This document shows positions 37,526 to 46,918 of a DNA stretch of 64,000 nt, one piece after another. Each line of letters opens with the position of its first letter. Position 1 is the first letter of the stretch. Origin of the DNA: Pseudomonadota bacterium (GTDB taxonomy: Bacteria; Desulfobacterota; Desulfovibrionia; Desulfovibrionales; Desulfovibrionaceae); assembly GCA_018822105.1 (NCBI GenBank), contig JAHJLB010000011.1, positions 214,770-278,769 on the forward strand, written 5' to 3'. The position numbers were made by a program, and so were the translations under genes. The notes under the pieces are model-generated. The model had not been told where the DNA came from and did no database searches. It worked only from the letters and a program-made list of their open reading frames with translations.

Positions 37526-40500
37526 CTAGTCCACGATCTTCAGGTCAAAGGCCGCGATGGAATAGAGCACCGGCACCATGAGCAGGGTCACGAAGGTGGC
37601 CACGGTGAGCCCGCCGATCTGGGCGTAGCACAGCGGCTCCCAGAGCGGGCCGCCATGCAGGGCCAGGGGCACCAGGGCCAGCACAGTGGCGCCCACGGTG
37701 ATCATCACGGGCCTGAGGCGCATGATGCCCGCATCCAGGATGGCCTGCCGCAGGTCCTCACCCTCGGCCCGGCGCTCCTCGATGAAGTCGAAGAGCACGA
37801 TGATGTGGCTGACGATGACCCCCATGAGGCTGACGATGCCCAGATAGGCCATGAAGCCGAAGGGCTGGCCCATGAGGTACAGGGTGCCGAAGGCCCCGGC
37901 CATGCCGTAGGGCACCGCGGCGAAGACGATGAGCGGCTTCACGGCGTTCTTGAACTGGAAGAGCAGCGCCAGGTAGATGGACAGGATGGACACGGCCATG
38001 ACCACGGCCATTTCGCCGAAGCCCTTGGTCTGCTCCTCATATTCCCCGCCGATCTCCATCTTGTACCCCGGAGGCAGCTGCGCCTGGAAGGCGTCGAGCT
38101 GCGGCCTGGCGGCCTGGATGACCTCGCTGGTGAGCACGCCGGGGCTGGTGAAGCAGGACACGGTGATGGTGCGGAAGTGGTTGCGCCGGGCGATCTTCTC
38201 CGTCTCAAGCCCCCAGGACACCGTGGAGATCTGGCCCAGGGGCACCTTCTGGGCGCCATCCGCCGAGGAGACATAGAGGTTTTTGATGTCCTCCATGCCT
38301 GCGCGCTCCTCCATGCGCAGCCGAGCGAACACCGGCACGTCGAGGCGGCCCTGGCGCAGGCTGGTCACCGCAAAGCCGTTCATGGCCGCGGCCGAGGACC
38401 GCGCCACGTCCAGGTTGGTCACCCCGGCCAGGGCCGCCTTGTCCGGGTCGATGGACAGCTGCGCGCGGAAGATCTCCGCGCCCCAGTTGTCCTGCACGCG
38501 GTCGGTGTCGGGCCGGGCGCGCAGGATCTCCTTCAGCTTCTCGGCCTGGGCGCGCAGGGTGGGCATGTCGTCGCCGGAGAGCCGCAGCTGCACGGGTATG
38601 CCCACGGGCGGGCCGCTCTCCAGCCTGCGTGCGCTGACGCGCACCCCGGGCATGGCCTCGGCCAACCGGGGCTGCAGATAGCGCATGAAGCTCTCGGTGT
38701 CGTGCTCGTCGATGACCTCCAGAAGGATCTGGGCGTAGTTGGGCTGGCCCAGTTCCGGGGTCACGGAGAACCAGAAGCGCGGCCCGCCCGCGCCGATGAA
38801 GCTGGTCATGGACTCGATGACGTAACCGTCATGGCCGCCCTTCTGCGGATGGTCCGCGGCATACTGGGCCGCCGCCTTGCGGATGAGTTCGTCGGCCTGG
38901 CGCGCGGCGGCGTCCGTGGCCTGGACCGAGGCGTCCTCGGGCAGCCAGAGGTCCACGTAGGCCAGGTGCGAGAGGTCGTATGGGAAGAACTGGTCCTTGA
39001 GCTGGGCCTTCATGACAAAGGCCACGGCCACGATGGCGAGCGACACCGCCAGGGCCTTGAAGCGGTGCTCGATGAGCGCGCTGGCCAGGCGGTAGTAGCG
39101 CCCGGTGAGGCCCTGCTGACGCATGTCGGCCACGGTCCGGCCCGCGTTCCTGCCCGGCCGCAGCAGATACTGCCCGAGAAAGGGGATGAAGGTCATGGAC
39201 ACGATGCGCGAGGCCACCAGCGAACAGGCGATGACCACGGGCAGGGAATACAGGAAGCGGCCCTTGTCGCCGGAGAGCAGCAGGTACGGCAGGTAGGCCA
39301 CGATGTTGGTGATGGTGGCGTAGAGGATGGCCTTGGCCAATTTTGTCGGCCCGAGCCAGGCGGCGACATCCTGGGCCCTGCCCGCGCGCAGTTCCAGCTT
39401 GATGGCGTCGTTGGCCACCACGGGGTCGTCCACCAGCAGGCCCAGGGCCAGGATCAGCGCGGCGATGGAGATCTGCTGGATGTCGATGCCCAGCATGTGC
39501 ATCATGCCGTAGGTCATGGCCAGGGTGATGGGGATGGACAGGGCCATGAGCAGGGCCGAGCGCCATTCGCGGAAGCCCACGAAGGCCACGAGGACCACCA
39601 GCAGGATGGCCTCGTACAGGCTGGTGGTGAACAGGCCGACCTTGTCCGCCACCTGCCTGGGCTGGTCCGAGGTGCGCGAGAACACGAGGTCTGCGGGCAG
39701 GCGCTTCTTGACCCGCGACAGGGTGGCGTCCACGGCCTTGGAGAAGGCGCCGATCTGCTCGCCGTTGCGCATGGTGATGGCCAGGGTGACGGCGGGCATG
39801 CGCGCCCACTGGCCCGCGGCGTCGCGGCCGATGTGGTAGTGCAGCTTGGAGGCCGGGCTCACGTAGCCGCGCTCGATGTCCACCATGTCGCGCAGGTAGG
39901 TCAGAGCGCCGTTTCTGGCGCGGCCCACGGCCACGCCGCCCAGCTCGGTCTCGCTGGTGATCTCTCCGGAGGGGTCCACCAGCATGGACTTGCCGGCCGC
40001 CTCCACCACGCCGCCGCCCTGGCGGATGTTGCGCGCCGCGAGGGCCTCTTTGATGCGCCAGGGGCCGAAGCCGTAAGCGGCCAGCCGCTCCTGGGAATAG
40101 TTCAGGTACACGGCCTCGTCGCGCACGCCCCAACGGTTCACGCGCGAGACCTCGGGCAGGGTCTGCAGGGTGCGCATGAGCTCATCGGTGTAGGCCTCCA
40201 GGTCGCGGTGCGAATATCGGCTGCCGGCCACCGAAGCCAGGGCCAGGGCGGCCCTGGACGGATCGCGCACCACGGCCACGGGCCAAGCGTCCGGATGGAG
40301 CTCCGAGGCCCGCAGGCGGTCCTCCACATAGCGCCGCACAGCCCCGAGCAGCTCCGCATCGGTCTTTTCCGTGCGGGCGTCCAGCAGGGCCAGGCCGGGC
40401 TTCAGGCTTATGCGCGCGTCCCGGACCAGTCCCTGTTGGGTCAGATGCCGGGCGAAGAGCTCCACCTTGCGGCGCACGGACTGCTCGTTGGCCGAGGCGG

Positions 40501-41101
40501 GCAGCACCTGCACAAGGGTCACGCGGTCGGCGGCGTTTGTCTGGCCGGCGGCGGGCGCCGCCCCGCGCAGGGCCAGGATGCCCTGCTCCACCTGCCGGGC
40601 GCGCAGGGACAGCTCCACCTCGCCCTCCAGGGGCGAGGCCACGGTGAGCATGAGGGTGCTGGTGTCCCCGAAGTCCTTGATGAAGTTCACCGGCCCCGCG
40701 CCCTCGGGCAGGCCGCCCACAGAGGCCAGCTTGAGGTTCAGGTCGTCGAACACGTCGCTGGGGCTCTTGACCTCGTCGTGCAGCTTGATGATGACCACGG
40801 CCAGGCCGGTGCGCGTGGTGGACTCGATGCGGTCCACCTTGTCGTTCTCGGCGATGCGCTCCTCCAGCCTGCGCGTCACCAGATCCTCGACCTTCTCCGC
40901 GGACACGCCGGGCCAGGAGCAGGTGACTGCGGCCACGCGCATGGGGATGTCCGGGTCCTTGCGCTGGGGCATCTTGGCGTAGCTGAACACGCCCCAGACA
41001 AGCACCGCGAAGAGCAGCACCAGGGCGATCTGGCGGTTTTCGACGAAGAAGCGCGCTGTGTTGTGCTTCTCCAGCAGAAGAGTCTCGTCCTTGCCGTGCA
41101 T
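37526..41101 (-). CDS. RND-family efflux pump inner-membrane permease
   Basis: This 1191-residue polytopic protein has a first helix near residue 25-42 and then the periplasmic start PQRKDPDIPMRVA with WPGVSAEKVEDLV. The TM4 proton relay pair is in GLLVDDPVVANDAI, and a second permease half holds FIEERRAEGEDLRQAIL. Typical pumps have about 1030-1060 residues. The excess sits at about residues 160-295 in the first periplasmic loop. It forms the tripartite pump with the adaptor gene just upstream. The outer-membrane channel is not in this cluster. The substrate cannot be read from sequence. Confidence 0.92.
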   Translation of the reverse strand: MHGKDETLLLEKHNTARFFVENRQIALVLLFAVLVWGVFSYAKMPQRKDPDIPMRVAAVTCSWPGVSAEKVEDLVTRRLEERIAENDKVDRIESTTRTGLAVVIIKLHDEVKSPSDVFDDLNLKLASVGGLPEGAGPVNFIKDFGDTSTLMLTVASPLEGEVELSLRARQVEQGILALRGAAPAAGQTNAADRVTLVQVLPASANEQSVRRKVELFARHLTQQGLVRDARISLKPGLALLDARTEKTDAELLGAVRRYVEDRLRASELHPDAWPVAVVRDPSRAALALASVAGSRYSHRDLEAYTDELMRTLQTLPEVSRVNRWGVRDEAVYLNYSQERLAAYGFGPWRIKEALAARNIRQGGGVVEAAGKSMLVDPSGEITSETELGGVAVGRARNGALTYLRDMVDIERGYVSPASKLHYHIGRDAAGQWARMPAVTLAITMRNGEQIGAFSKAVDATLSRVKKRLPADLVFSRTSDQPRQVADKVGLFTTSLYEAILLVVLVAFVGFREWRSALLMALSIPITLAMTYGMMHMLGIDIQQISIAALILALGLLVDDPVVANDAIKLELRAGRAQDVAAWLGPTKLAKAILYATITNIVAYLPYLLLSGDKGRFLYSLPVVIACSLVASRIVSMTFIPFLGQYLLRPGRNAGRTVADMRQQGLTGRYYRLASALIEHRFKALAVSLAIVAVAFVMKAQLKDQFFPYDLSHLAYVDLWLPEDASVQATDAAARQADELIRKAAAQYAADHPQKGGHDGYVIESMTSFIGAGGPRFWFSVTPELGQPNYAQILLEVIDEHDTESFMRYLQPRLAEAMPGVRVSARRLESGPPVGIPVQLRLSGDDMPTLRAQAEKLKEILRARPDTDRVQDNWGAEIFRAQLSIDPDKAALAGVTNLDVARSSAAAMNGFAVTSLRQGRLDVPVFARLRMEERAGMEDIKNLYVSSADGAQKVPLGQISTVSWGLETEKIARRNHFRTITVSCFTSPGVLTSEVIQAARPQLDAFQAQLPPGYKMEIGGEYEEQTKGFGEMAVVMAVSILSIYLALLFQFKNAVKPLIVFAAVPYGMAGAFGTLYLMGQPFGFMAYLGIVSLMGVIVSHIIVLFDFIEERRAEGEDLRQAILDAGIMRLRPVMITVGATVLALVPLALHGGPLWEPLCYAQIGGLTVATFVTLLMVPVLYSIAAFDLKIVD

Positions 41102-41161
41102 GGCAGGTTCCTTGGATGCCCGCTTGAGGCGCGGGGTGTGAGGGTGCCGGGCTCTGCGGGT

Positions 41162-42373
41162 CTAGGGCACCACGGTGACAGCCGCGCCGTCGTGGACCAG
41201 GGTGGCCCCGTTGGTGATGATGCGCTCGCCGGGCTGCACGCCCCCGCGCACGGACACGTTGCGGCCGGTGACGTCGTCCAGCTCCACGCGCCGGGCGCTC
41301 GCCAGGGTATGGCCGTCCTTGTCCACCACCACGAAGACCATGTAGCCGCTGGGATCGTCCGGCGGACGCACCACGGACTGCAAGGGCACGCTGGCCGCTG
41401 CCAGGGCGGGCTGCGCGGGCTGGGCGCCGGCCGCCTCGAGCCCCTCAAGGAGCACCGTGGCTATCATGCCGTCCTTGAGCACGGCGTCCGGGTTGGGGAT
41501 GGTCACCTCCACGTCGAAGACGCGGCTCATGGGATCGGCCGAGGGCGATACAGAGGTGACCTTGCCCGTGAACTCGCGGCCGCCCAGGGCCTCCACCAGC
41601 AGGGACAGGGGCGCGCCGGGCTTGACCCGGGCCTGCATGGAATCCGGAACGCCGAACACGGCCTTCACCGCGGACAGATCCACCAGCACAAAGGCCTTGG
41701 TGCCGCCGGAGACAAGGGTGCCGCGCTCCACGCCGCGGCTGGCCACCAGGCCGTTCAGGGGGGACTTGAGCTGGGAGTCGGCCAGCATGATGCCGGCCTG
41801 CTCCAGCTGAGCGCGGGCGCCATCCAGCCTGGCGCGGGCCACCTGCATCTTCTCCAGGGAGCGGTCGAACTCGCTCTTGGCCAGGTAGCCCCCGGCCACC
41901 AGGCTCTGGGCGCGCTCGTAGTCCTTCTGGGCCTGGGACAGGGAGGCCTTGGCCTCCTCCATGGAGGCCCTCGCCTGGCCCACGCGGGAGGCGTGGTCCT
42001 GCTGGTCCAGCCGGGCCAGGACCATGCCGCGCGTGACCTTGTCCCCGGCGCGCAGTTCGCGCGGCACGCCGTCCGCGCCGGGCACGGAGACGATCTCGCG
42101 CACGTAGCCGCCGACCTTGAAGGCCAGCTCCACCTGCTCGCGCGGGGTGATGTTGGCCGAATAGCGCAGGCCCGAGGCTCCGCCTGCGCCCTCGACCGCA
42201 AGGACGCGCACGGGCACCGGGGCGCTTCCCTGGGGCTTGGTCTTGGAAAAGGTGGTGGCGGCCAGGGCCAGGACGGCGATCAAGACGAGCGCCCCGATGC
42301 CCAGGGTCTTCCTGTCCATGCGGCTGGTCAACTTCTCCCAGCTCTGGTGGAGGTGCAGCGTGTTCAGCTTCAT
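41162..42373 (-). CDS. RND efflux periplasmic adaptor (membrane fusion protein)
   Basis: This 403-residue protein has one N-terminal membrane anchor (about residues 25-43) and the HlyD-type layout. A lipoyl half with GYVREIVSV and AGDKVTRGMVLARLD comes first, then a coiled-coil hairpin at about 130-200. The second lipoyl half SPLNGLVASRGVERGTLV and beta-barrel domains to the C-terminus follow. It bridges the permease and an outer-membrane channel. It lies between tetR (four bases) and the permease gene. Confidence 0.92.
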   Translation of the reverse strand: MKLNTLHLHQSWEKLTSRMDRKTLGIGALVLIAVLALAATTFSKTKPQGSAPVPVRVLAVEGAGGASGLRYSANITPREQVELAFKVGGYVREIVSVPGADGVPRELRAGDKVTRGMVLARLDQQDHASRVGQARASMEEAKASLSQAQKDYERAQSLVAGGYLAKSEFDRSLEKMQVARARLDGARAQLEQAGIMLADSQLKSPLNGLVASRGVERGTLVSGGTKAFVLVDLSAVKAVFGVPDSMQARVKPGAPLSLLVEALGGREFTGKVTSVSPSADPMSRVFDVEVTIPNPDAVLKDGMIATVLLEGLEAAGAQPAQPALAAASVPLQSVVRPPDDPSGYMVFVVVDKDGHTLASARRVELDDVTGRNVSVRGGVQPGERIITNGATLVHDGAAVTVVP

Positions 42374-42377
42374 GCCC

Positions 42378-43019
42378 CTATCCCTTGAATGTCTTCATGC
42401 GTTCAATGCCTGCCAGGGCGAAATTGAAGACGAAATTTGCCACCAGCTCCACGCCCAGGTTCTCCAGGGCCATCTCCGGACACATGCGGCGGATGAGCTG
42501 CTTGGCATGGTCAAAGAGCAGGCAATGGCCAAGGACCCCGGCGGCGCAGAGGTGCACTGTGCGCTCGTCAGTTCCGGGCATCAGCTCGCCCACAATGCCC
42601 AGCAACACCCCATGCTGCGGCATAAGGTAGCGATCGGCAACGGCACCGAAATGCTCCGAGGGCTCGATCATCTCAGCCGTGAACAACTGCCCCAGACGCT
42701 CGTAGAGGGGATCTCCGTCGCCCGCCAGCTTAAGCAGCAAGGAGCGGATATATGCCTTGAGGCGATCACGCGCAGAAGCATCGGGCGCAAGGCCCATATG
42801 CGTGGGATACATCTCCTGGGCAGAGTGCAGGTAGTCGGCCAGCACGGCCATGAAGAGCTTCTCCTTGCCGCCGAAATAATAGTTCACCGCCGCCACGTTG
42901 GCCCCGGCCCGGGCGCAGATCTCGCGCACCGTGGCCTCCTTGACCCCGCGCTCGGCAAACACCGTTCGCGCGGCTTTCAGCAGCCTGTCCTTGGTCCCGG
43001 CATCGGTCTGGTCCTGCAT
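42378..43019 (-). CDS. TetR-family repressor of the RND pump
   Basis: This 213-residue protein has an N-terminal helix-turn-helix DNA-binding domain (KDRLLKAARTVFAERGVKEATVREICARAGANVAAVNYYFGGKEKLF in separate parts). The C-terminal ligand domain is of the CerR/DUF1956 type. It heads the tetR-adaptor-permease transcript and probably represses it. A dyad at 43030-43064, directly before its start, is the likely operator. The ATG at 43019 was chosen because the open frame further upstream only mirrors ubiD. Confidence 0.92.
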   Translation of the reverse strand: MQDQTDAGTKDRLLKAARTVFAERGVKEATVREICARAGANVAAVNYYFGGKEKLFMAVLADYLHSAQEMYPTHMGLAPDASARDRLKAYIRSLLLKLAGDGDPLYERLGQLFTAEMIEPSEHFGAVADRYLMPQHGVLLGIVGELMPGTDERTVHLCAAGVLGHCLLFDHAKQLIRRMCPEMALENLGVELVANFVFNFALAGIERMKTFKG

Positions 43020-43029
43020 GGCCCCTCCA

Positions 43030-43064
43030 AAACATCGTTTCATACGCTCAATGAAACAGCGTTT
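43030..43064. promoter_or_regulatory. candidate TetR operator
   Basis: GTTTCAT (43037-43043) and ATGAAAC (43051-43057) are perfect 7-base arms around a 7-base centre. Outer AAAC/GTTT blocks extend the dyad to 35 bases, with 11 of 14 positions matching per half. It lies 11 bases before the tetR start and could also affect the divergent ubiD. Confidence 0.55.
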
Positions 43065-43193
43065 AATACCGTGTTCATCGGCTGTCAACCACGAATCTTG
43101 ATGGTGCGGCCGCGATTTCCGGCCAGGCTGTCGGCTTGTCAGAGTGCTGGCGGGTGGGGTAGGATGCGAAAAACGACCCCCCGCGAGGATTCC

Positions 43194-44639
43194 ATGCCCT
43201 ACAAGGATTTGCAGGATTTTCTGAAGCATCTGGACAAAGGCGGCGAGCTCAAGCGCATCGACGCCGAGCTCGACCCCTTTCTGGAGATCGCCGAGGTCAC
43301 GGACCGCGTGAGCAAGAAGTTCGGCCCGGCACTGCTCTTCGGCAAGGTCAAGGGTTCGAAATTCCCGGTCCTGACCAACATGTACGGCTCCTACAAGCGC
43401 ATGAACATGGCGCTGGACAGCGAGAACCTGGACGCCCTGGGCGAGAGGATCCACGAGTACCTGGAGATCGAGCGGCCCGACGGCATCATCAAGAAGCTGC
43501 AGATGATCCCCAAGCTCTCCAAGCTGACGAACATCTTCCCGGACCACGTGAAGCGCGGGAGCTGCCAGGACGTGGTGCTCACGGGCGAGGCCGTGGACCT
43601 GTCCATCATGCCCGTGCTGACCACCTGGCCGGGCGACGCCGGGCCCTTCATCACCCTGCCCGTGGTCTTCACCAAGAACCCGGAGACCGGCGTGCGCAAC
43701 GCGGGCATGTACCGCATGCAGGTGTACGACAGGAACACCACGGGCATGCACTGGCACCGGCACAAGGGCGGGGCCTACCACTACCACCTGGCCGAGAAGG
43801 CGGGCAAACGCCTGGAGGTGGCCGTGGCCCTCGGACCGGACCCGGCCGTGACCTACGCAGCCACAGCGCCCATCCCCGACGAGATCGACGAGATGCTCTT
43901 CGCCGGCTTCCTGCGCAACCAGCCCGTGGAGCTGGTCAAGTGCAAGACCGTGGACCTGGAGGTGCCGGCCACCAGCCAGTTCGTGCTGGAGGGCTACGTG
44001 GACCCCAGGGAGCGCCGCCGCGAAGGCCCCTTCGGCGACCACACGGGCTACTACTCCCTGGCCGACGACTACCCCGTGTTCCATGTCACGGCCCTGACCC
44101 ACAGAAACGACGCCATCTATCCGGCAACCCTCGTCGGCCCTCCCCCCATGGAGGACTGCTTCATGGGCAAGGCCACGGAACGCCTGTTCCTGCCGCTGAT
44201 AAAAAAGCAGCTGCCCGAGGTCATCGACATGAACCTGCCGCTGGAGGGCGTGTTCCACAACCTCTGCTTCGTCTCCATCGACAAGCGCTACCCCGGCCAG
44301 GCCCGCAAGGTCATGTACGCCCTCTGGGGCATGGGCCAGATGATGTTCACCAAGATCATCGTGGTGGTGGACAAGAACATCAACGTGCAGAACGTCTCCG
44401 AGGTGCTCTGGCGCATCGGCAACAACGTCGACCCCAGGCGCGACGTTGCCATCCTGGAAGGCCCGCTGGACGCCCTGGACCACGCCTCGCCTTTGGCCTT
44501 TTATGGCGGAAAGATGGGCATCGACGCCACCAAGAAGGGCCCGGAGGACGGGCACCACCGCGAATGGCCCAGCACACTGCACATGGACCCGGGCGTCAAG
44601 GCCAGGGTCGACGCCCTGTGGGAAAAGCTGGGGCTGTAA
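43194..44639 (+). CDS. ubiD: UbiD-family prenyl-FMN-dependent decarboxylase
   Basis: This 481-residue protein has the family sequences TTWPGDAGPFITLPVVFTK and NAGMYRMQVYDRNTTGMHWHRHKGG. The catalytic Glu-Arg-Glu region is ERRREGPFGDHTGYYS. It decarboxylates an aromatic or unsaturated acid, most likely a quinone precursor (in this group, menaquinone by the futalosine or a ubiquinone-like route). The cofactor is made by UbiX, whose gene lies 1 kb downstream. The ATG at 43194 follows CGAGGA. Confidence 0.93.
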   Translation: MPYKDLQDFLKHLDKGGELKRIDAELDPFLEIAEVTDRVSKKFGPALLFGKVKGSKFPVLTNMYGSYKRMNMALDSENLDALGERIHEYLEIERPDGIIKKLQMIPKLSKLTNIFPDHVKRGSCQDVVLTGEAVDLSIMPVLTTWPGDAGPFITLPVVFTKNPETGVRNAGMYRMQVYDRNTTGMHWHRHKGGAYHYHLAEKAGKRLEVAVALGPDPAVTYAATAPIPDEIDEMLFAGFLRNQPVELVKCKTVDLEVPATSQFVLEGYVDPRERRREGPFGDHTGYYSLADDYPVFHVTALTHRNDAIYPATLVGPPPMEDCFMGKATERLFLPLIKKQLPEVIDMNLPLEGVFHNLCFVSIDKRYPGQARKVMYALWGMGQMMFTKIIVVVDKNINVQNVSEVLWRIGNNVDPRRDVAILEGPLDALDHASPLAFYGGKMGIDATKKGPEDGHHREWPSTLHMDPGVKARVDALWEKLGL

Positions 44640-44657
44640 GATTAATATGCCTCCAGC

Positions 44658-44684
44658 GGCCAGGGGGTCTGAGGCCCCCTGGCC
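44658..44684. terminator. hairpin after ubiD
   Basis: GGCCAGGGGG/CCCCCTGGCC forms a perfect 10-base stem with a 7-base loop. It is followed by the palindrome CCCCATATGGGG at 44686-44697. There is no T-run, so termination is uncertain. Confidence 0.4.
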
Positions 44685-44708
44685 CCCCCATATGGGGATT
44701 CCTAAGGC

Positions 44709-45527
44709 ATGAGGGCCACCGCAGTGAGAAACGCGGCAAAGCGCCTTGCCGCGCTCCTGGCCTGCTGCCTTGTGGCCTTGGCGCTTTCGTCCTGCGGCGA
44801 CAAGGACAAGGCCGAGCCAGAGGCGCAGAAGGCCGCGCAGCAGCGGGGCAACACCCGCGAGGACTCTTTCCAGGGCGCCAAGCGGACCCTGGAGCGGCTC
44901 GTCTACCATGACCACCGCATCACCCTGTACTGTCAGGCGCCCTACGGCGAGGACGGGGCCGTCCGCCTGCCGGAGGGCTTCAGGGCATCACGGCACCAGG
45001 CCCGGACCAAGCGCATCGAGTGGGAGCATGTGGTCCCGGCCGAGAACTTCGGGCGCACCTTCCCGGAATGGCGCGACGGGAACCCGGACTGCCAGGACAG
45101 GCGCGGGCCCTTCAAGGGCCGCAAATGCGCCGAAAGGGTGAACAAGGAATACCGGCTCATGCAGGCGGACCTGTACAATCTCTACCCGGCCATCGGCGCG
45201 GTCAACGCCCTGCGCAGCAACAACAACTTCGCCATGCTTCCGGGCACGCCCAGCGCCTTCGGCTCCTGCGCCATGAAGATCGAGGGCAACAAGGCCGAAC
45301 CGCCGGAGCACGCCCGGGGCACCATCGCCCGTAGCACCAAGTACATGGCCTGGGCCTACCCGCGCTTCAAGCTCAGCCGCCAGCAGGAGCAGCTCATGGA
45401 CGCCTGGGACGCCCTGCACCCGGTGGACCAGTGGGAATGCATTCGCGCCAGGCGCATCGAGGCCATCCAGGGCAACGAGAACCCCCTGGTCAAGGGGCAG
45501 TGCCGGGAGGCCGGGCTCTGGCAATAG
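44709..45527 (+). CDS. endonuclease I-family secreted nuclease (lipoprotein)
   Basis: This 272-residue protein has a lipoprotein-type signal ending LALSSCGDKD, so it is probably anchored in the envelope. The nuclease core is EWEHVVPAENFGR, with the catalytic histidine of the beta-beta-alpha-metal fold, and LMQADLYNLYPAIGAVNALRSNNNF. These match EndA/NucM-type non-specific DNases. It may digest extracellular DNA. comEC elsewhere in the window makes a link to DNA uptake conceivable but unproven. It sits between ubiD and ubiX, with no visible functional tie to them. Confidence 0.9.
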   Translation: MRATAVRNAAKRLAALLACCLVALALSSCGDKDKAEPEAQKAAQQRGNTREDSFQGAKRTLERLVYHDHRITLYCQAPYGEDGAVRLPEGFRASRHQARTKRIEWEHVVPAENFGRTFPEWRDGNPDCQDRRGPFKGRKCAERVNKEYRLMQADLYNLYPAIGAVNALRSNNNFAMLPGTPSAFGSCAMKIEGNKAEPPEHARGTIARSTKYMAWAYPRFKLSRQQEQLMDAWDALHPVDQWECIRARRIEAIQGNENPLVKGQCREAGLWQ

Positions 45528-45636
45528 CGGCAACGGGTCCGGGCGCGCCATCCGTGCCGCCCGGCGCATTGCAAATCGCTCGGAGTTTCCTTAGGCTTGA
45601 TGGGGCCGGAAAATGATTCTCCGGCAAAGGGAAAAC

Positions 45637-46203
45637 ATGACCGCACAACGCATTCTCCTCGCCGTCACCGGGGCCAGCGGCCCGCAGTACGCCCTGGCCC
45701 TGGCCAGGGCCTTGTCCGGCCGCGAGGACGTCGAGCTGCACCTCATCGTGTCCGAGGCGGCCAGGAAGGTCATGGCCCTGGAGGCCGACTTCGGCCCCGG
45801 GGACCTGAGCAGGCTGGCCCACGCCAGCCACGACGAGAAGAACATCGCCGCGCCTCCGGCCAGCGGCTCCTGGCGACACGCGGGCATGGTCGTCTGCCCC
45901 TGCTCCATGGCCTCCCTCGGGGCCATCGCCCAGGGCCTGGGCACCAACCTCATCCACCGCGCGGCGGACGTGACCTTGAAGGAAGGGCGCAAGCTGGTGC
46001 TCGTCACCCGCGAGACGCCGCTGTCCCTCATCCATATAAAGAACATGCTTGCCGCCAAGGAGGCCGGGGCCACCATCGTGCCCGCCAGCCCCGGCTTCTA
46101 CCACAGGCCCAAGACCATCGACGACCTGGTGAACCACCTGGCCGGGCGCATCCTGGACCAGCTGGGCATCGACAACGCGCTGTTCCGGCGCTGGGGCGAA
46201 TAG
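45637..46203 (+). CDS. ubiX: flavin prenyltransferase UbiX
   Basis: This 188-residue flavoprotein starts MTAQRILLAVTGASGPQYALALARAL and contains VCPCSMASLGAIAQGLGTNLIHRAADV and LVLVTRETPLSLIHIKNML. These are the FMN- and dimethylallyl-phosphate-binding parts. It makes prenylated FMN, the cofactor of UbiD. I chose the ATG at 45637 by homology; an in-frame ATG lies at 45613. The ribosome site (AAAGGGA) is modest. Confidence 0.95.
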   Translation: MTAQRILLAVTGASGPQYALALARALSGREDVELHLIVSEAARKVMALEADFGPGDLSRLAHASHDEKNIAAPPASGSWRHAGMVVCPCSMASLGAIAQGLGTNLIHRAADVTLKEGRKLVLVTRETPLSLIHIKNMLAAKEAGATIVPASPGFYHRPKTIDDLVNHLAGRILDQLGIDNALFRRWGE

Positions 46204-46237
46204 CCGCCCGCCGCAAGACCAGCAGGAGGAACAGGCC

Positions 46238-46918
46238 ATGCTGCTCACCTGGTACGGGCATTCCAACTTCCGGCTGCAGCAGGACGGGGCAACCCTCGTC
46301 ATCGACCCCTTTTTCGAGGGCAATCCCAAGGCTCCAGTCAAGTGGCAGGACATCGGCAAGGTGGACGCCGTGCTGGTGACCCACGACCACCCGGACCACG
46401 TGGGCCAGGCCGCGGAGATCTGCCGGGCCCAGGGCGCGGAGCTGGTCTGCCTCTTCGACACGGCGCCGAAGATGAAGGGGCTGGGCGTGCCCGCCGGGCA
46501 GGTGCTGGGCATGAACATGGGCGGCACGGTGGTGGCTGCCGGGGTGCGCGTGAAGATGGTCCAGGCCGTGCATTCCTCGGCCACGGGCGCGCCCGCCGGC
46601 TACATCCTTACCTTTCCTGGCGGCTTCTGCTGCTACCACTCCGGCGACACGGCCCTGTTCTCGGACATGAAGCTCTTCCGGCGCTTCTTCGACCTCGACC
46701 TGGCCATCCTGCCCATGGGCGGCTGGTTCACCATGGACGCCCTCGAGGCCGCCGTGGCATGCTCGTTCCTGGGCTGCCGCAACGTGGCGCCCATGCACTG
46801 GGGCACCTACCCCATCCTGGCCCAGAACACCGACGCCTTTGCCGCGGCCCTCAAGGAGCACGCGCCCGCCACGCAGCTCGTGGCCCTGGCCCTGGGCCAG
46901 CCGGTGGAGGTCAGCTAG
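46238..46918 (+). CDS. UPF0173 metal-dependent hydrolase
   Basis: This 226-residue metallo-beta-lactamase-fold protein starts MLLTWYGHSNFRL, has the metal motif VLVTHDHPDHVGQA near residue 46, HSGDTALFSDMKL, and MHWGTYPILAQNTDAF near the C-terminus. This is the UlaG-like UPF0173 family, of unknown substrate. AGGAGG lies about ten bases before the ATG. Its TAG stop shares CTAG with the uvrC stop on the other strand. Confidence 0.9.
   Translation: MLLTWYGHSNFRLQQDGATLVIDPFFEGNPKAPVKWQDIGKVDAVLVTHDHPDHVGQAAEICRAQGAELVCLFDTAPKMKGLGVPAGQVLGMNMGGTVVAAGVRVKMVQAVHSSATGAPAGYILTFPGGFCCYHSGDTALFSDMKLFRRFFDLDLAILPMGGWFTMDALEAAVACSFLGCRNVAPMHWGTYPILAQNTDAFAAALKEHAPATQLVALALGQPVEVS

Noticed and set aside
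37655..42388. Open frame of 1577 codons antisense to the RND pump and adaptor genes
   Set aside because: It mirrors real genes with strong motifs. High GC creates long stop-free shadow frames. Its composition (His, Gln, Gly, Ala-rich) is that of shadow frames, not proteins.
44658..44697. Paired palindromes after ubiD as a mobile element end
   Set aside because: No transposase or target duplication; more likely a transcription-end or stability hairpin.
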